A DNA stretch of 64,000 bases, from the NCBI GenBank assembly GCA_900312665.1, contig ONZQ02000019.1, positions 1 through 64,000 of the forward strand, given 5' to 3'. Source of the DNA: Cephalotrichum gorgonifer. Taxonomy: Eukaryota; Ascomycota; Sordariomycetes; Microascales; Microascaceae. Shown here in pieces: positions 1-9,179 of the stretch. The position numbers were made by a program, and so were the translations under genes. Numbering within the stretch: the stretch's first letter is position 1; every line of letters begins with the position of its first letter. Under the pieces are notes generated by a model, which saw only the letters and a program-made list of their open reading frames with translations, was not told the origin of the DNA and searched no databases.

Positions 1-149
1 TATATTTATCTTATATCCTTTATTCTGATATTACTTTTTATAGTAGTTTAGTAGCTATTATCCTCTCTTTTCTATATATCTGATATAGAATCGATTATCA
101 ATTCTTATAGTAAGATCTATATATTTAATAAGCTCTTTAGATTGATTGA

Positions 150-960
150 AGACTTTAGTAAGTTTATCCTTTATCTTATCCTTTAATCTATAATAGAATC
201 AATTGATTATAAGCTTATTATCCTATCCTAGATATATAATGATCTATTAGAACTTTATTATATATTCTAAAGTAGATCCTTTTTATCAAAGTTCTTATAG
301 TTTATATTATATCAAGTTATCTTTATCAGGATTACTGAAAGCTCTCTTAATTACTTCTTTAAATTTACTATAGCTGATAAAGATTTCCTTAATCTCTTCT
401 TCTCATTCTTTACTTTTTTCTTTATAGTAATTCTGAAGGGTTAGTTTAAATTAAATTACTATATCATCTATCAGGAATCTAGCTATAGCTATAATCTTCT
501 TATAAGCCTTTTAGATATAGTAGTTATTATAGTAGGCTCTTATATATATAAGGAAGGGTTAAAGCTTCCCTCAGATCTCATTGAATTTCTCAGATCCTAG
601 GAACTTAACTATAAGCTTACTTAAGTATATCTCCAGGTCGGCTATATATACCTTAATCATCTCTATCTCTTAGGCTTCTCAGTTATTGTAATCTTATAGC
701 TCTATATTAGCTACCTTAAATTACTATATTTCTTTAAGTAGCTATTCCTTTATAAGATTCAGAGGATAAGCTGATCCTCTAGCTAGGGCTTCCTGATTTC
801 CTACTATCTTGATATTATTAATAATAGAGTACTTATCTAATAGAAGTAGTCAATATATTATAATCTGAATTATAATAGGCTTATAAAGATCTATAAGGCT
901 AGAGTTCTAGTTAAGAAGTAAGTTCTGAATATTACAGTATTATATAAATTGTAGTTATAT
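150..960 (-). mobile_element. RIP-decayed Ty3/gypsy gag remnant
   Basis: This is a very AT-rich stretch with no open frame. On the minus strand around 300-410 it still reads as gypsy Gag-like protein (motifs EEIKEIFISYSKFKEVI and KRAFSNPDKDN, as in the retrotransposon gag domain), with stop codons before and after. It lies directly downstream, on the minus strand, of an LTR copy, which is the order expected of a 5' LTR followed by gag. The C-to-T bias fits RIP. The element runs off the left edge of the window. Confidence 0.55.
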
Positions 961-969
961 TATATAAGT

Positions 970-1310
970 ATCTTCAGAGAAGGGACTTATTATCAAGATA
1001 AATAGAATATCTATCTGTAAAATAACTGTAGATTGACTACTGTCTTAAGAGAGAAAAGATAACTAGCTATATAGTAAAGAGTATAGCTTATATAATAATG
1101 ATCTTCCTTAGGATTACAGTCTGATATGATCTTTCTTTGATATCAGATCATAGGATCATTATGATCTAATGATCTCTTCTAGATCGTAGATCATCCCGAT
1201 CCAGTGATCTATCCCTGATTAGTTCTCCTTTATATATATATCCGTGATTCTGCCTGTTACCACTGCCTCGCATATGACTGTAAGTGTCAAGGAATGTTCA
1301 TTTCATGACA
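970..1310 (-). repeat. LTR of gypsy-like element (copy 1)
   Basis: On the minus strand the repeat begins TGTCATGAAATGAACATTCC at position 1310. Bases from about 975 to 1310 match 28969-29292 in the same orientation, differing mainly by C/T and G/A changes typical of RIP. The other end is uncertain; a TG at about 949 is possible. With the adjoining gag remnant it is probably the 5' LTR of a minus-strand element. Confidence 0.6.
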
Positions 1311-1480
1311 TATAGTATTAAAGCTCAGACTACCTAGACCAGTTTGTATAGACATTTTGGGCCTTAATAGCAAGAAATAGTTGCTAGGGCTATAAGTTCC
1401 TCATTTAGCTGGAGATCCTAGGCTCTGTGCCAACTCGACAAATTCGTTACAAAGGAGGTACCGAGATGGATTTGATATAA

Positions 1481-1672
1481 TGGAGGGAGAGGCGAGGAGG
1501 TGAGAGGCCGGGGTGGGGGGGAGATGAGAGGAGACGAGAGGGAGGAGAGACGAGAGGGAGGAGAGAGGTGAGAAAGGGGGGAAGGAGGGGAGAAAGGGGG
1601 GGGAGGGAGAGGAGGGGGAGGCAAGGAGGGGAGATGAGGAGATGACGAGGAAGGGGGGAGGGTGAGGAGGTT
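1481..1672 (+). repeat. Polypurine (G/A) low-complexity tract
   Basis: About 190 bases are almost exclusively G and A on the plus strand, with several runs of six or more G. Apparent minus-strand Pro/Ser/Leu-rich ORFs here are composition artefacts. Such homopurine DNA can form triplex or G-quadruplex structures; that is inference only. Confidence 0.8.
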
Positions 1673-1674
1673 AT

Positions 1675-1990
1675 GGTGAAGGTTGTTAACAATCCGTATA
1701 GTCCAAGAACCATTATTGGCAGCAAGAGACTGGACAATCAGCTTAAATGGGCAAGCTGCAGTCTTCGTAGTATAAGTCTGGATCTTGGTTGCCCTACTGG
1801 GTTTCTAAAGGTGGAGATATGGATGCTGAAAGACTGCCATGGCCACTTGACTTCTGCAACCCTGATTTCTTGACCAGGCATGAGGAGAGCTTATTGATGC
1901 GTGTCTCAATATAGTCTGTGGAAAGTATATCTGCGGGTCATGATTGACATGACCCTTCAATTTTCCGCTCAGAAACTGAACTAGCAAGGT
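1675..1990 (-). pseudogene. Remnant of MULE transposase FAR1-like domain
   Basis: On the minus strand at 1800-1670 one frame reads ATKIQTYTTKTAACPFKL and then GSWTIRIVN followed by HHN. This is the pattern of the FAR1/WRKY-GCM1-like zinc-binding domain at the start of fungal Mutator-like transposases (K-T-x3-CPFKL ... GSWTI-x-V-x-x-x-HNH). It is preceded in frame by a stop codon and there is no transposase core downstream, because the purine tract begins there. This is a short decayed fragment and the assignment is moderate. Confidence 0.4.
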
Positions 1991-2005
1991 GGCGGCTAAA
2001 TAGTC

Positions 2006-2783
2006 TCAGTGCTGCAATAATGATTCAGCAGTACAACGCCCTCTGGAACGTGCGCAATGCTTTGGGCATTTATAATCCGGGTCGAACTGCCACAGGAAAT
2101 AAGGTTCCGTCTCGTTCGTCAAGACCTCGGCAATCAATCTTGGCGTAGGCCCAAGATCAAAAGACTGTCGTATCACTTCCATTGAGGGGATCCTAATCTG
2201 GCCCCAGCCCTTCCCAATGAGAGTGTTAATGCTGGTACCGTAGATGTATTCTTTGAACCCAGCCCATCGAATTGCCGACGCGCACATTGGACAACTCTCG
2301 GCGTTCGTGTAGAGCGAGAGCTCTGAGAAAGCGCCAAGAGCCTCGCTGGTAGTCAAGTTGTACGGCCCGTTCGGGTCTGTCAAAATGGCAGTGCAATTGT
2401 TAATGGCGGCCATTCCGCCTGGGAAGATCAGCATGGACATACACACAGCGAAAGTAAAGAGACATACCATGTTGAGTGGGATTTCCACTCCGGCCACTCG
2501 AGTTGGCGCCGATGCATACCGCTTTTCCGAGGCCGCCAGCCGTATGATTGACGATGACCGTTCCGAAGGCCGCAAAAGGGCATGGGTCCTGAAGAACTTC
2601 AAACAACGCATCGTTCGCCGTCCTCATCCAGTATGCTCTGGTGCTGAAGGGAATTCCGTTGATCGCAAGGGCCGGCTCGTTGAGAACCGTCTCCGCAATG
2701 AGATTCGCCTCATTGCCGTGCGCCTGGGAAGAAATCGCCCCGGTGGCAACGAGAGTCGTCAAGTATACGCGAGTTGAAGGCAT
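2006..2783 (-). CDS. Secreted-type cytidine/guanine deaminase-like protein, copy 1 (catalytic Glu changed)
   Basis: Two exons, 2783-2468 and 2418-2006, are split by a 49-nt GTATGT...CAG intron. The ATG at 2783 is chosen because it gives a hydrophobic N-terminus (MPSTRVYLTTLVATGA) that looks like a signal peptide. The protein belongs to the zinc-dependent CMP/dCMP deaminase fold: it has the HGxMAAINN helix and the second zinc motif SCPMCASAIRWAGF. In this family the first motif is normally H-[AG]-E; here the spliced codons read His-Gly-Gly, so the proton-shuttling glutamate is replaced by glycine. It may be catalytically dead or have another role. It is divergent from the neighbouring 2OG oxygenase, with about 600 bp between the two starts. 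A damaged paralog lies at 11.5-12.1 kb. The substrate is unknown; nucleobase or nucleoside is likely. Confidence 0.8.
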
Positions 2784-3385
2784 GATGGCCCGAATGAATG
2801 AGACCAATTGCGACCGGGCAGAATTATGTGGTCTTTGCTTCATTTCTGTATATTCAGAGGGCCGGATGTGCACTTGTATTTGTCTCACTTTCCAACGTTG
2901 AAAACCTCCAAGAACCGGCATGCCTAGTAGAAACTGGTGCGGGGTCCCGCGTAAGCGGTATCTCGGCCGAATTATTTCTCCAATAGATAATTAATAGATA
3001 CGATAGTGGGGGCTCGGCCGAGGTCAGATGCTGCCAGCATCGTGGAGTCTAATCGTGCTCAGCAGATACTAGTGCCTTTGGGTTAATGTTGCGTTGCGGA
3101 GCACACATCTCTCTCGCCGCTTATCTTATAATTGCTTGATCGGGATCCGCCGTCTCCCCTAAACAGAGGGGTTTTAATTACATCGTCGGAACTGATTTGG
3201 TTGGGGGATTCAAACAACTTCAGACGCCATAAAACGCAGCTTTCGCGACTGAATTTGGTTCTTTTTAGAGGGTCTGACTTCTCAACGAACGATTACAGTT
3301 ACCTAAATTACTTCCGAATACCACTTTGTTGTATCAGACACCATACAAAGCGTTCACGATTGGTTAAGGCAATTGCTAGCCGAAC

Positions 3386-4469
3386 ATGGCTGAGAAGACT
3401 AAGTACGTCGAACGCGACGTTCCAAAGGTAGGTATTCGAACCCCCAGAAGAGCTCGAGGCTCCCGCTTATACAGGCGAAGATATCATTAAAAGACTTTGA
3501 TTCCCGAATAGACGAGATCACGTCTCAGCTGTGCAGTGCTGCCGAGAATGTTGGCTTCTTCGGAATCACAGATCATGGCATAACCCCGGAGGAGGTGGAC
3601 GCCATATTTGCCACTTCTGAGTCCTTCTTTGCTCTCCCGGACAAAGCAAAGGCCACAGTGCCGTGGAACCCACAGAACGTCGGATGGGAGAAGATGTCGC
3701 AGATCCGACCTTCCACTGGTGCTGCGGATATGAAGGAGTCGTATCAGCTGCAGTTCGGCGAAAATATGAACACGGGTGGTGGCGTACCTGGCAAGGATTC
3801 TCTGTGGGTGAGCGATGAGCACCTCGCCGGTTTCAAGGACAAATGCTCCACGTTCATGAATCACATGCAGAAGGTGTCGGAGCGACTGATGCTCTGCTTC
3901 GCTCGAGGTCTCGGATTCCCGGACGACTACTTCATCAAGTGTCACGACTCGACTAGGCCCGACTGCCAGAGTGTCATGCGGCTCCTTCACTATTTCCCAA
4001 CACCCAAGACAGCCATATCAGACGGCAAAACATACCACCGGGCCGGCGCGCACGCTGATTGGGATTTGCTCACTCTCCTCTTCCAACAGACAGGACAGAC
4101 CGGGCTTGAGATCTGCCCCGGGCGTGAAGCGGTGACCAACTTTGCGCGGGGCGACACCTGGAGCAAGGTCAACTTTGAGCCGGGCGTCATTGTCTGTAAC
4201 ATCGGGGACCTGCTGATGAGCTGGTCCGACGACCGCTTCAAGTCAACCTTCCACCGCGTCAAAGCTCCATGCGAGCCCGGCGACTACTTTGGCGAGAGGT
4301 ACGCATCGCCTTCTTCAACCAGCCGTGCAAAAATGCTCTTATCCAAGGACCTAAGAAGAAGTATCCCCTCCTGACGGGCGAGCAATTCAACGCCAAGTCT
4401 ATGGCGACACACTTTGCCGCCTTGCAAGCTAAGCTGCAAGCCCAGACTAAGGTCGAGCTTGAAAAATAG
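3386..4469 (+). pseudogene. 2OG-Fe(II) oxygenase (isopenicillin N synthase / thymine hydroxylase-like), copy 1, C-terminal frameshift
   Basis: Exon 1 (3386-3427, starting MAEKTKYVERDVPK) is joined across a 53-nt intron to 3481 onward. The protein has the DIOX_N part (GFFGITDHGI) and the jelly-roll core with the iron ligands H-A-D (in GAHADWD) and H (in FKSTFHRVK). After GERY, near 4302, the frame shifts by one base compared with the paralog at 12.6-13.7 kb. The main frame ends early at 4374, while the proper C-terminus (FFNQPCKNALIQGPKKKYP...) continues in another frame to the stop at 4469. The shift removes the Ser of the R-x-S motif that binds 2-oxoglutarate. Sequence style and neighbours (deaminase, NCS1 permease near the second copy) suggest nucleobase oxidation as in thymine 7-hydroxylase; this is inference. 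An assembly error is possible. Confidence 0.75.
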
Positions 4470-4683
4470 GCGCAGGAAAGCAACTGTTGTTGCTCTCCCT
4501 TATAAGTGCTAGCTTATACTAAATGCTTACTGTTTGACATCTACGATGGAATACGGTATTGAGATTATTATATGTTAGCTAGTCTAGTTGAATTGGCTTG
4601 ACGTTTATTTTTCAACTCCGTTCTGCTCTACTGCCCACCGTGGTCGGTACTCGGCTGCTCAGTCGCTCCTATTGTACTAGCAG

Positions 4684-5620
4684 GATGACGATGACTCGGA
4701 GCTAAGTGCCACGGTTCAGGACTTGGCAGACGCTCTCGACAAGCAGTACAGATATACGTTTCAGAAACAAAAGATACCATCACCGGACGAGTGCCGAAAA
4801 CCTCTGGCGGTGGCTTCTACAGCGAGTAACGACCTTTGCTGATGACCGTGACCAACGTGACGTCTTGAAGATACTGTACTACAACGGCCACAGTTATCTT
4901 GACAGGAATCAGGAGATGGTACTTGCAAGGTACGTGCTCTGGGGGTCGCCTTTGCTCTAGATGATCTAGCGACTTTACTATGCGCGCATTCACGAGTGCA
5001 GACTAAGAATTGTGACTGACGTCCAATGCGACAATAGTTCCTGGGACCGGCAAACGGCATCCACCATTCGGTGGAGCGGAATTCAACAGGTACTCGAAGA
5101 GGCGTGCTCGGACACACTCATCATCATGGATGCGCCGTACTACCCGCCACCGAACATTGAGCGGAAACAGGGCGTCTTAGACCTGATCGCCGCGGCGTCG
5201 TCGGAAGAGCACTTCCGGCTTATGGACCGATGCTTCTTCACGCGAGCCTTGACCGAGGAGCTCCGAAGCAAGCCTCCGGGTCCAAACAACAGCTCTCTTA
5301 CGGCGGCCCACTTACATGCCAAGCTCTTGTCTACCTATCAAAAAAAGATCCAGGACCCCGGAAATGAGTACGTCACCGGCTTCCCGGTGCCGCTTCACCT
5401 CCAGATCATGGGGAACCCGCGACTACCGTCGATACAGCTCTGTCGCCTGCACCGCACGAGTTTGCCGTTCGCGGCGGATCCTTCGGGCCCGCAGATTCAG
5501 ATATCCATGCGGCTCAAGGATAACTTCTTCGACGTTGAGAACTGGGCGGACTGGCTCCGGGTGATGCCGGATGGAGTGAGGGACGTGAGAGTGGAGGGCC
5601 AGCTACCGCTACTCAAGTAG
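4684..5620 (+). pseudogene. Caspase-like (C14-type) domain protein, frameshifted and lacking catalytic Cys
   Basis: The reading starts at about 4684 (DDDDSELSATVQDLADAL) and needs a one-base frame change near 4800. It continues to 4929, is spliced by a 72-nt intron (GTACGT...TGCAG, 4930-5001), and ends with a 203-residue open stretch (5002-5620). It resembles the caspase-like domain of fungal hypothetical proteins. LYYNGHSYL aligns with the catalytic-His strand (YYAGHG) and LIIMDAPYY with the catalytic-Cys strand (LILDCCYA), so the Cys appears replaced by Ala-Pro. IRWSGIQQVLEEA and the ending LPSIQL are further family features. No clear start codon was found, so it is probably 5'-truncated. 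Confidence 0.55.
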
Positions 5621-6389
5621 GGGGATGCTAAATTCTTTTCCTTTCTTTGGACATATTTTGACGCTTTTGGTGTTGGGGAGGGGTGCGTGTTGCATGTTCA
5701 GCGGGAACATGTCTGGGGTTGGGGGCGTTTGGCGGCGGAGGGAGCGAGATGAGCCTACAAGTAAATGAACTATTCGTCTGTTTTTACCCAAGCTACTGTA
5801 GTATATCCCGTCCTATCATGTAGTAAAGGGGTGCTGGTGCGAGAGGGCCACGAAGTAGCCGGTGCCAGAGATGCGAAAGGAAGGGTTCGAGAAGGGTCGA
5901 AGAGAATGTTCGAAGTCTGTGCTAGAGAAGTATCGAGCGACTACAATGAATGTGTCCAAACCTTCTCCGAGACAAATTCACAGAGAAACGAAGGCCCTGG
6001 CTTCCGCGACTAGGAGCGGCAGGTGTCATTGGATGACGGGGCTGGAGCAGAGTCCCTCCAGCCACTTGCTACACCAGCTACTCGCCATTTCTCCCGCAAC
6101 GTATCGATTGTATCCACCTCGAGTCGTCGCTTGAATAAACCCCACCACTCGGTGAAAGCAAGAAGACGAGGAGCTAAGGACCGCCACTTCATCGGCACGC
6201 TCTGTCAATCGGGAGGGCTCTTATTGGACAGGATCTTTCATAACACTGAAGCCACCATGGGAATCACGCGGCACCGAAAACACCCCCACCCGCGGACGTG
6301 CTCCAATTTTATTCCAGGCTAGTTATCACCAGCCCTGCCTTCGTGTGGGCGATGCGTTCTATGTCGTGTCGGTCAGAGGTCGGAAAGAC
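5621..6389. other. Intergenic, no supported feature
   Basis: Only short overlapping ORFs in conflicting frames occur here and none has a recognisable domain. The region separates the caspase-like gene from the nucleoside-phosphorylase fragment. Confidence 0.5.
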
Positions 6390-6720
6390 ATCTTCTTGTC
6401 GCCGTGCTGCTGCCTCTGGCCCTGCTTGTGACCTGTCTCAGCTGATGGTGCGAGTGATAGCAGTACCTCCTTCGCATACGCCGCGGCTGTGCTGCGTACT
6501 TTGCCACCTCTTGTTCTTGTGCGAGTCCGCGTAGTCGCAGATCCCACGAATCACTAGCGCTTGGTGATCCGCCTACCACGCCAGCAGCCTCCATCTCGAA
6601 GCAAATGATTCTATGGTCCCGGAAGAGCTCGTTTCGCTTTGAACTCGATATAATAAGCGTGTTTGCCGAGCCGATAGTGCCATAGTGGATGCGAGGCGAA
6701 TCTACTTATCGTATTGCCCT
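6390..6720 (-). pseudogene. Nucleoside phosphorylase (PNP_UDP) domain remnant
   Basis: On the minus strand one frame reads IHYGTIGSANTLI (about 6685-6647) and then HRIICFEMEAAG (6616-6584), the conserved purine/uridine phosphorylase segment. After a frame change it reads ALVIRGICDYADSHKNKRWQ (about 6563-6505), another signature of the same domain as found in fungal NACHT/ankyrin proteins. The frame change and lack of any start or flanking domain show a decayed piece. In fungi this domain often forms the N-terminal module of NLR-like proteins, so it may be the leftover of one. Confidence 0.7.
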
Positions 6721-7006
6721 GAGAGTTTCCCGACATGTACTTTGATGGCCGACGCAAATGCAGGGTTGGCTGGCTGCGCGCCAAGGACCTCGTGGGATTT
6801 GATGCGGAATCTTCTGTTACTTAAACGGCTAAGTCTATTTTTAGCCGACCAGACTCTCTCACCACAAAGGCACGTGCCTCTTATCGTTGCCTGACACCAT
6901 ATCCAGGAACGTAAATGTGCCCCAACGGACCAGCCTTTTGCCCACCAGAGTGAGCTATCGGTCGGCTGAGGTATACGTTGCCCCGCGTAATAGCACCGCC
7001 GTTCTT

Positions 7007-7642
7007 TCAAACTATCCTCCCCCCATCCGTCACTCTCCGCTTCCGGCGATCGCGTCCCACCTCGTCGCGCTCGTCGTCACTACCACCGGGGAACGATCTC
7101 TTCCTGCCCGGACTAGGCCCCACCGCGCTTTGCCCATCCGTGGCTCTCCGTTTCCGTCGATCACGTCCCGCGTCGTCGCGCTCGTCGTCACCGGCAACGG
7201 CGGGCGCTCTCTTCCTGCCCGGACTGGGACCCCCGGGCGACCAGAGGGCGTGCCTAGGGCCGCCAGGGTCCCCATCGTGTCTGGTGGGCAGACTCGAATT
7301 TACCGACGGCCACGGGTTGTCTGCGGCCTTGACGGAGGGTTCGGGGTATTTCTGACGAGCAGGGGGGTCGGAGCGCTGTGACGGTTCGGTGTCCTCGGTC
7401 GGGGAGGTGGCGTTCGACGCTAAGGACGGGACGCGGCCGGCTCGCGTATCCTTCGCTGGAGGTGACGGCGTGAGGGCCCCGTGTCTCGGCGATCGCACTT
7501 CCAGGGACGCGCTCGGTACCCCACTTCTGGACGCTTGACCTGGCACCGTTTCAGCCTTCCCCATATCGCTTTGGGGTATTCGGCCGTCCCCTTTGCATTC
7601 TGCTTCCGTCAACGGCGTGTCCTGCGCGTTGATTGATGGCAC
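7007..7642 (-). CDS. Hypothetical basic protein ORF with 37-residue tandem repeat
   Basis: An open frame of 211 codons is rich in Pro, Ser, Arg and Asp. The C-terminal third holds two adjacent copies of a 37-residue unit, each starting GPSPGRKR and containing DDERD and GRDRRKRR, which look like nuclear-localisation-type basic clusters. No known domain is recognised. It lies 66 bases downstream of the ORF at 7709-8332 in the same orientation and could be an exon of one larger gene, but no convincing splice junction was established. Existence as a protein is uncertain. Confidence 0.3.
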   Translation of the reverse strand: MPSINAQDTPLTEAECKGDGRIPQSDMGKAETVPGQASRSGVPSASLEVRSPRHGALTPSPPAKDTRAGRVPSLASNATSPTEDTEPSQRSDPPARQKYPEPSVKAADNPWPSVNSSLPTRHDGDPGGPRHALWSPGGPSPGRKRAPAVAGDDERDDAGRDRRKRRATDGQSAVGPSPGRKRSFPGGSDDERDEVGRDRRKRRVTDGGRIV

Positions 7643-7708
7643 AGGTAGCCGCCCTGCAGGATCCCTATCGCTCTCGGGGCATTCCTCGACATTCCAAGTG
7701 TTGACATT

Positions 7709-8332
7709 TCAAGGCTCGTCCACGTCGTCATCCCAGTAATCGCAGGGGTCAGTGGAGGACCGCCGGTTATTATTGTATTCATTTTTGTCGTAGGAATAGA
7801 CAGATGCGCCGTCCTCGGGTTCCTCGGGCCCTCCATCCCCCCGGACACCACCGTCGGCATTGTCGTGTCCGCCGTCCCCTTCCCTTGCGCGGTCTATCTG
7901 CGGAAGGTCCTCCTCCCCGCCGCGCTCCGGCCAGCCAAACGTAACACCGCAAACAAACTGCAGGAAGCTATCCAGCCTTCCGGTCCGGCCGGCCTTCAGT
8001 GCAGCTTTGCGCGCCGCGCCGGACGGAAATGGGTGTGATAGTCTAATGGCCGCGAGGGCAACGTCGACTATGAGACTCTCGAGATCCTCGCGGCGCTGCT
8101 TGGACCTCTTGGCGAGGAGCTCCTCGAGGTGGCCGCGGTCCTTGGCGCGGCCGGCGGCCATGATCGCTTCCGCGAAGTAGGCGTCCTCGTCCAGGATGGG
8201 GATCGTGATGGTGTTGTACCGCTGCCAGTATTCTCCCCAGACCTTCTTCGGGTGGCGGAACCCGGTCTTTGCTACCCGTGCCCACGCCTTGTTCTTCCTC
8301 TTCACGTACACCGGCGGTTGGAAGGCCGGCAT
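7709..8332 (-). CDS. Hypothetical protein ORF, acidic C-terminus
   Basis: A 207-codon frame begins MPAFQPPVYVKRKNK. It has a compositionally ordinary N-terminal half with a charged helical stretch (LEELLAKRSKQRREDLESL) and a Gly/Asp/Glu-rich tail with Tyr/Asn. The product is not recognised. It may be part of a longer minus-strand gene covering 7.0-10.3 kb whose pieces are in different frames. Internal GC bias creates long shadow ORFs on the other strand. Confidence 0.35.
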   Translation of the reverse strand: MPAFQPPVYVKRKNKAWARVAKTGFRHPKKVWGEYWQRYNTITIPILDEDAYFAEAIMAAGRAKDRGHLEELLAKRSKQRREDLESLIVDVALAAIRLSHPFPSGAARKAALKAGRTGRLDSFLQFVCGVTFGWPERGGEEDLPQIDRAREGDGGHDNADGGVRGDGGPEEPEDGASVYSYDKNEYNNNRRSSTDPCDYWDDDVDEP

Positions 8333-8597
8333 GGCACGGATCGCGGCGTCTCGCCGTGCGTCGGTCGGAATCAGGGGTCGCGAGTTGGGGTGTCAGGTTT
8401 GAGGTCGAGATCTGTCGCAGACTGTCGGGGTTTCCGACGCTCTCTATGTTGTCGCTGCTTCCGTCAATGGGACTCGCAAGTGGTCCCTCCAACCGTGGGA
8501 TTCTCGTTGCTGACTGATTCGCAGGCAAATATGTACCCCGTGCCCAGGTCCAGCAGAGTCTCAAGCGTTAACTCTGGGGACTTGCCCAAATCCCTTC

Positions 8598-9091
8598 TTA
8601 GATTAGTCGTTTTGTGTCTCCTAGCAAGGCAAGACAAGCATACCAGGCACGCATTAGAAGGATTCCGAACCCCAGCTCGTCAACCAGTCGCGCCCACTTT
8701 TTGCCTCGCGTGAGGTGCGTGTTGACCTGCTTCCTCTGGTCTGTCGACGGCTCGGTCGCTTCCTCTAACCTGAGGAGATTAGCCGTTACCCGCTCTGCTG
8801 CTGCCTTGCGCTTGAACCCCTTGGACTCAACGAGACACACTTGGCTAGTGTGCCACCGATAGAGTCAATGGAGATCAATGCGTAACGGATGGTGCTTCTG
8901 TGTCGCCCAGCTAGGGCTGAATTCGCAAGGGGCAACCATTGTGAGCCGTCCGACACATGAACCGTCTCGCGGACAGCGGTCAGCCGAGAGAATAAATCCT
9001 TGTACGTCTCTGGAGTGTCCTCTAGAAGGCCAAATCTTTCAACCTGCTCGAACGCCATCGCTGCAAACTCAGCGGCAGACATAGCCGCCAA
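8598..9091 (-). pseudogene. Hypothetical protein, two overlapping frames (frameshift)
   Basis: The frame from 9091 (MAAMSAAEFAAMAFEQVERF...) passes through GGTLAKCVSL, and the sequence then continues better in another frame (CLVESKGFKRKAAAERV ... GKKWARLVDELGFGILL) to 8598. The overlap at 8786-8840 suggests a frameshift or an undetected short intron. It is alpha-helical in character and no domain is recognised. It is oriented with the ORFs on either side and may belong to the same broken gene. Confidence 0.35.
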
Positions 9092-9179
9092 GCGGGGCAG
9101 GACACGGGCATCGTCGGATCCGTGATTATCAGCTGCCGAGTTGGAACTTTCGAAGGGCTCTCATTTGGAGTTAACAAGC

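Noticed and set aside
1418..1737. Minus-strand Pro/Ser/Leu-rich ORFs of 68 and 96 codons
   Set aside because: They are read from the polypurine tract in two overlapping frames; composition alone keeps them open.
3487..3990. 167-codon minus ORF opposite the oxygenase
   Set aside because: It is antisense to conserved oxygenase coding sequence and has no motif of its own.
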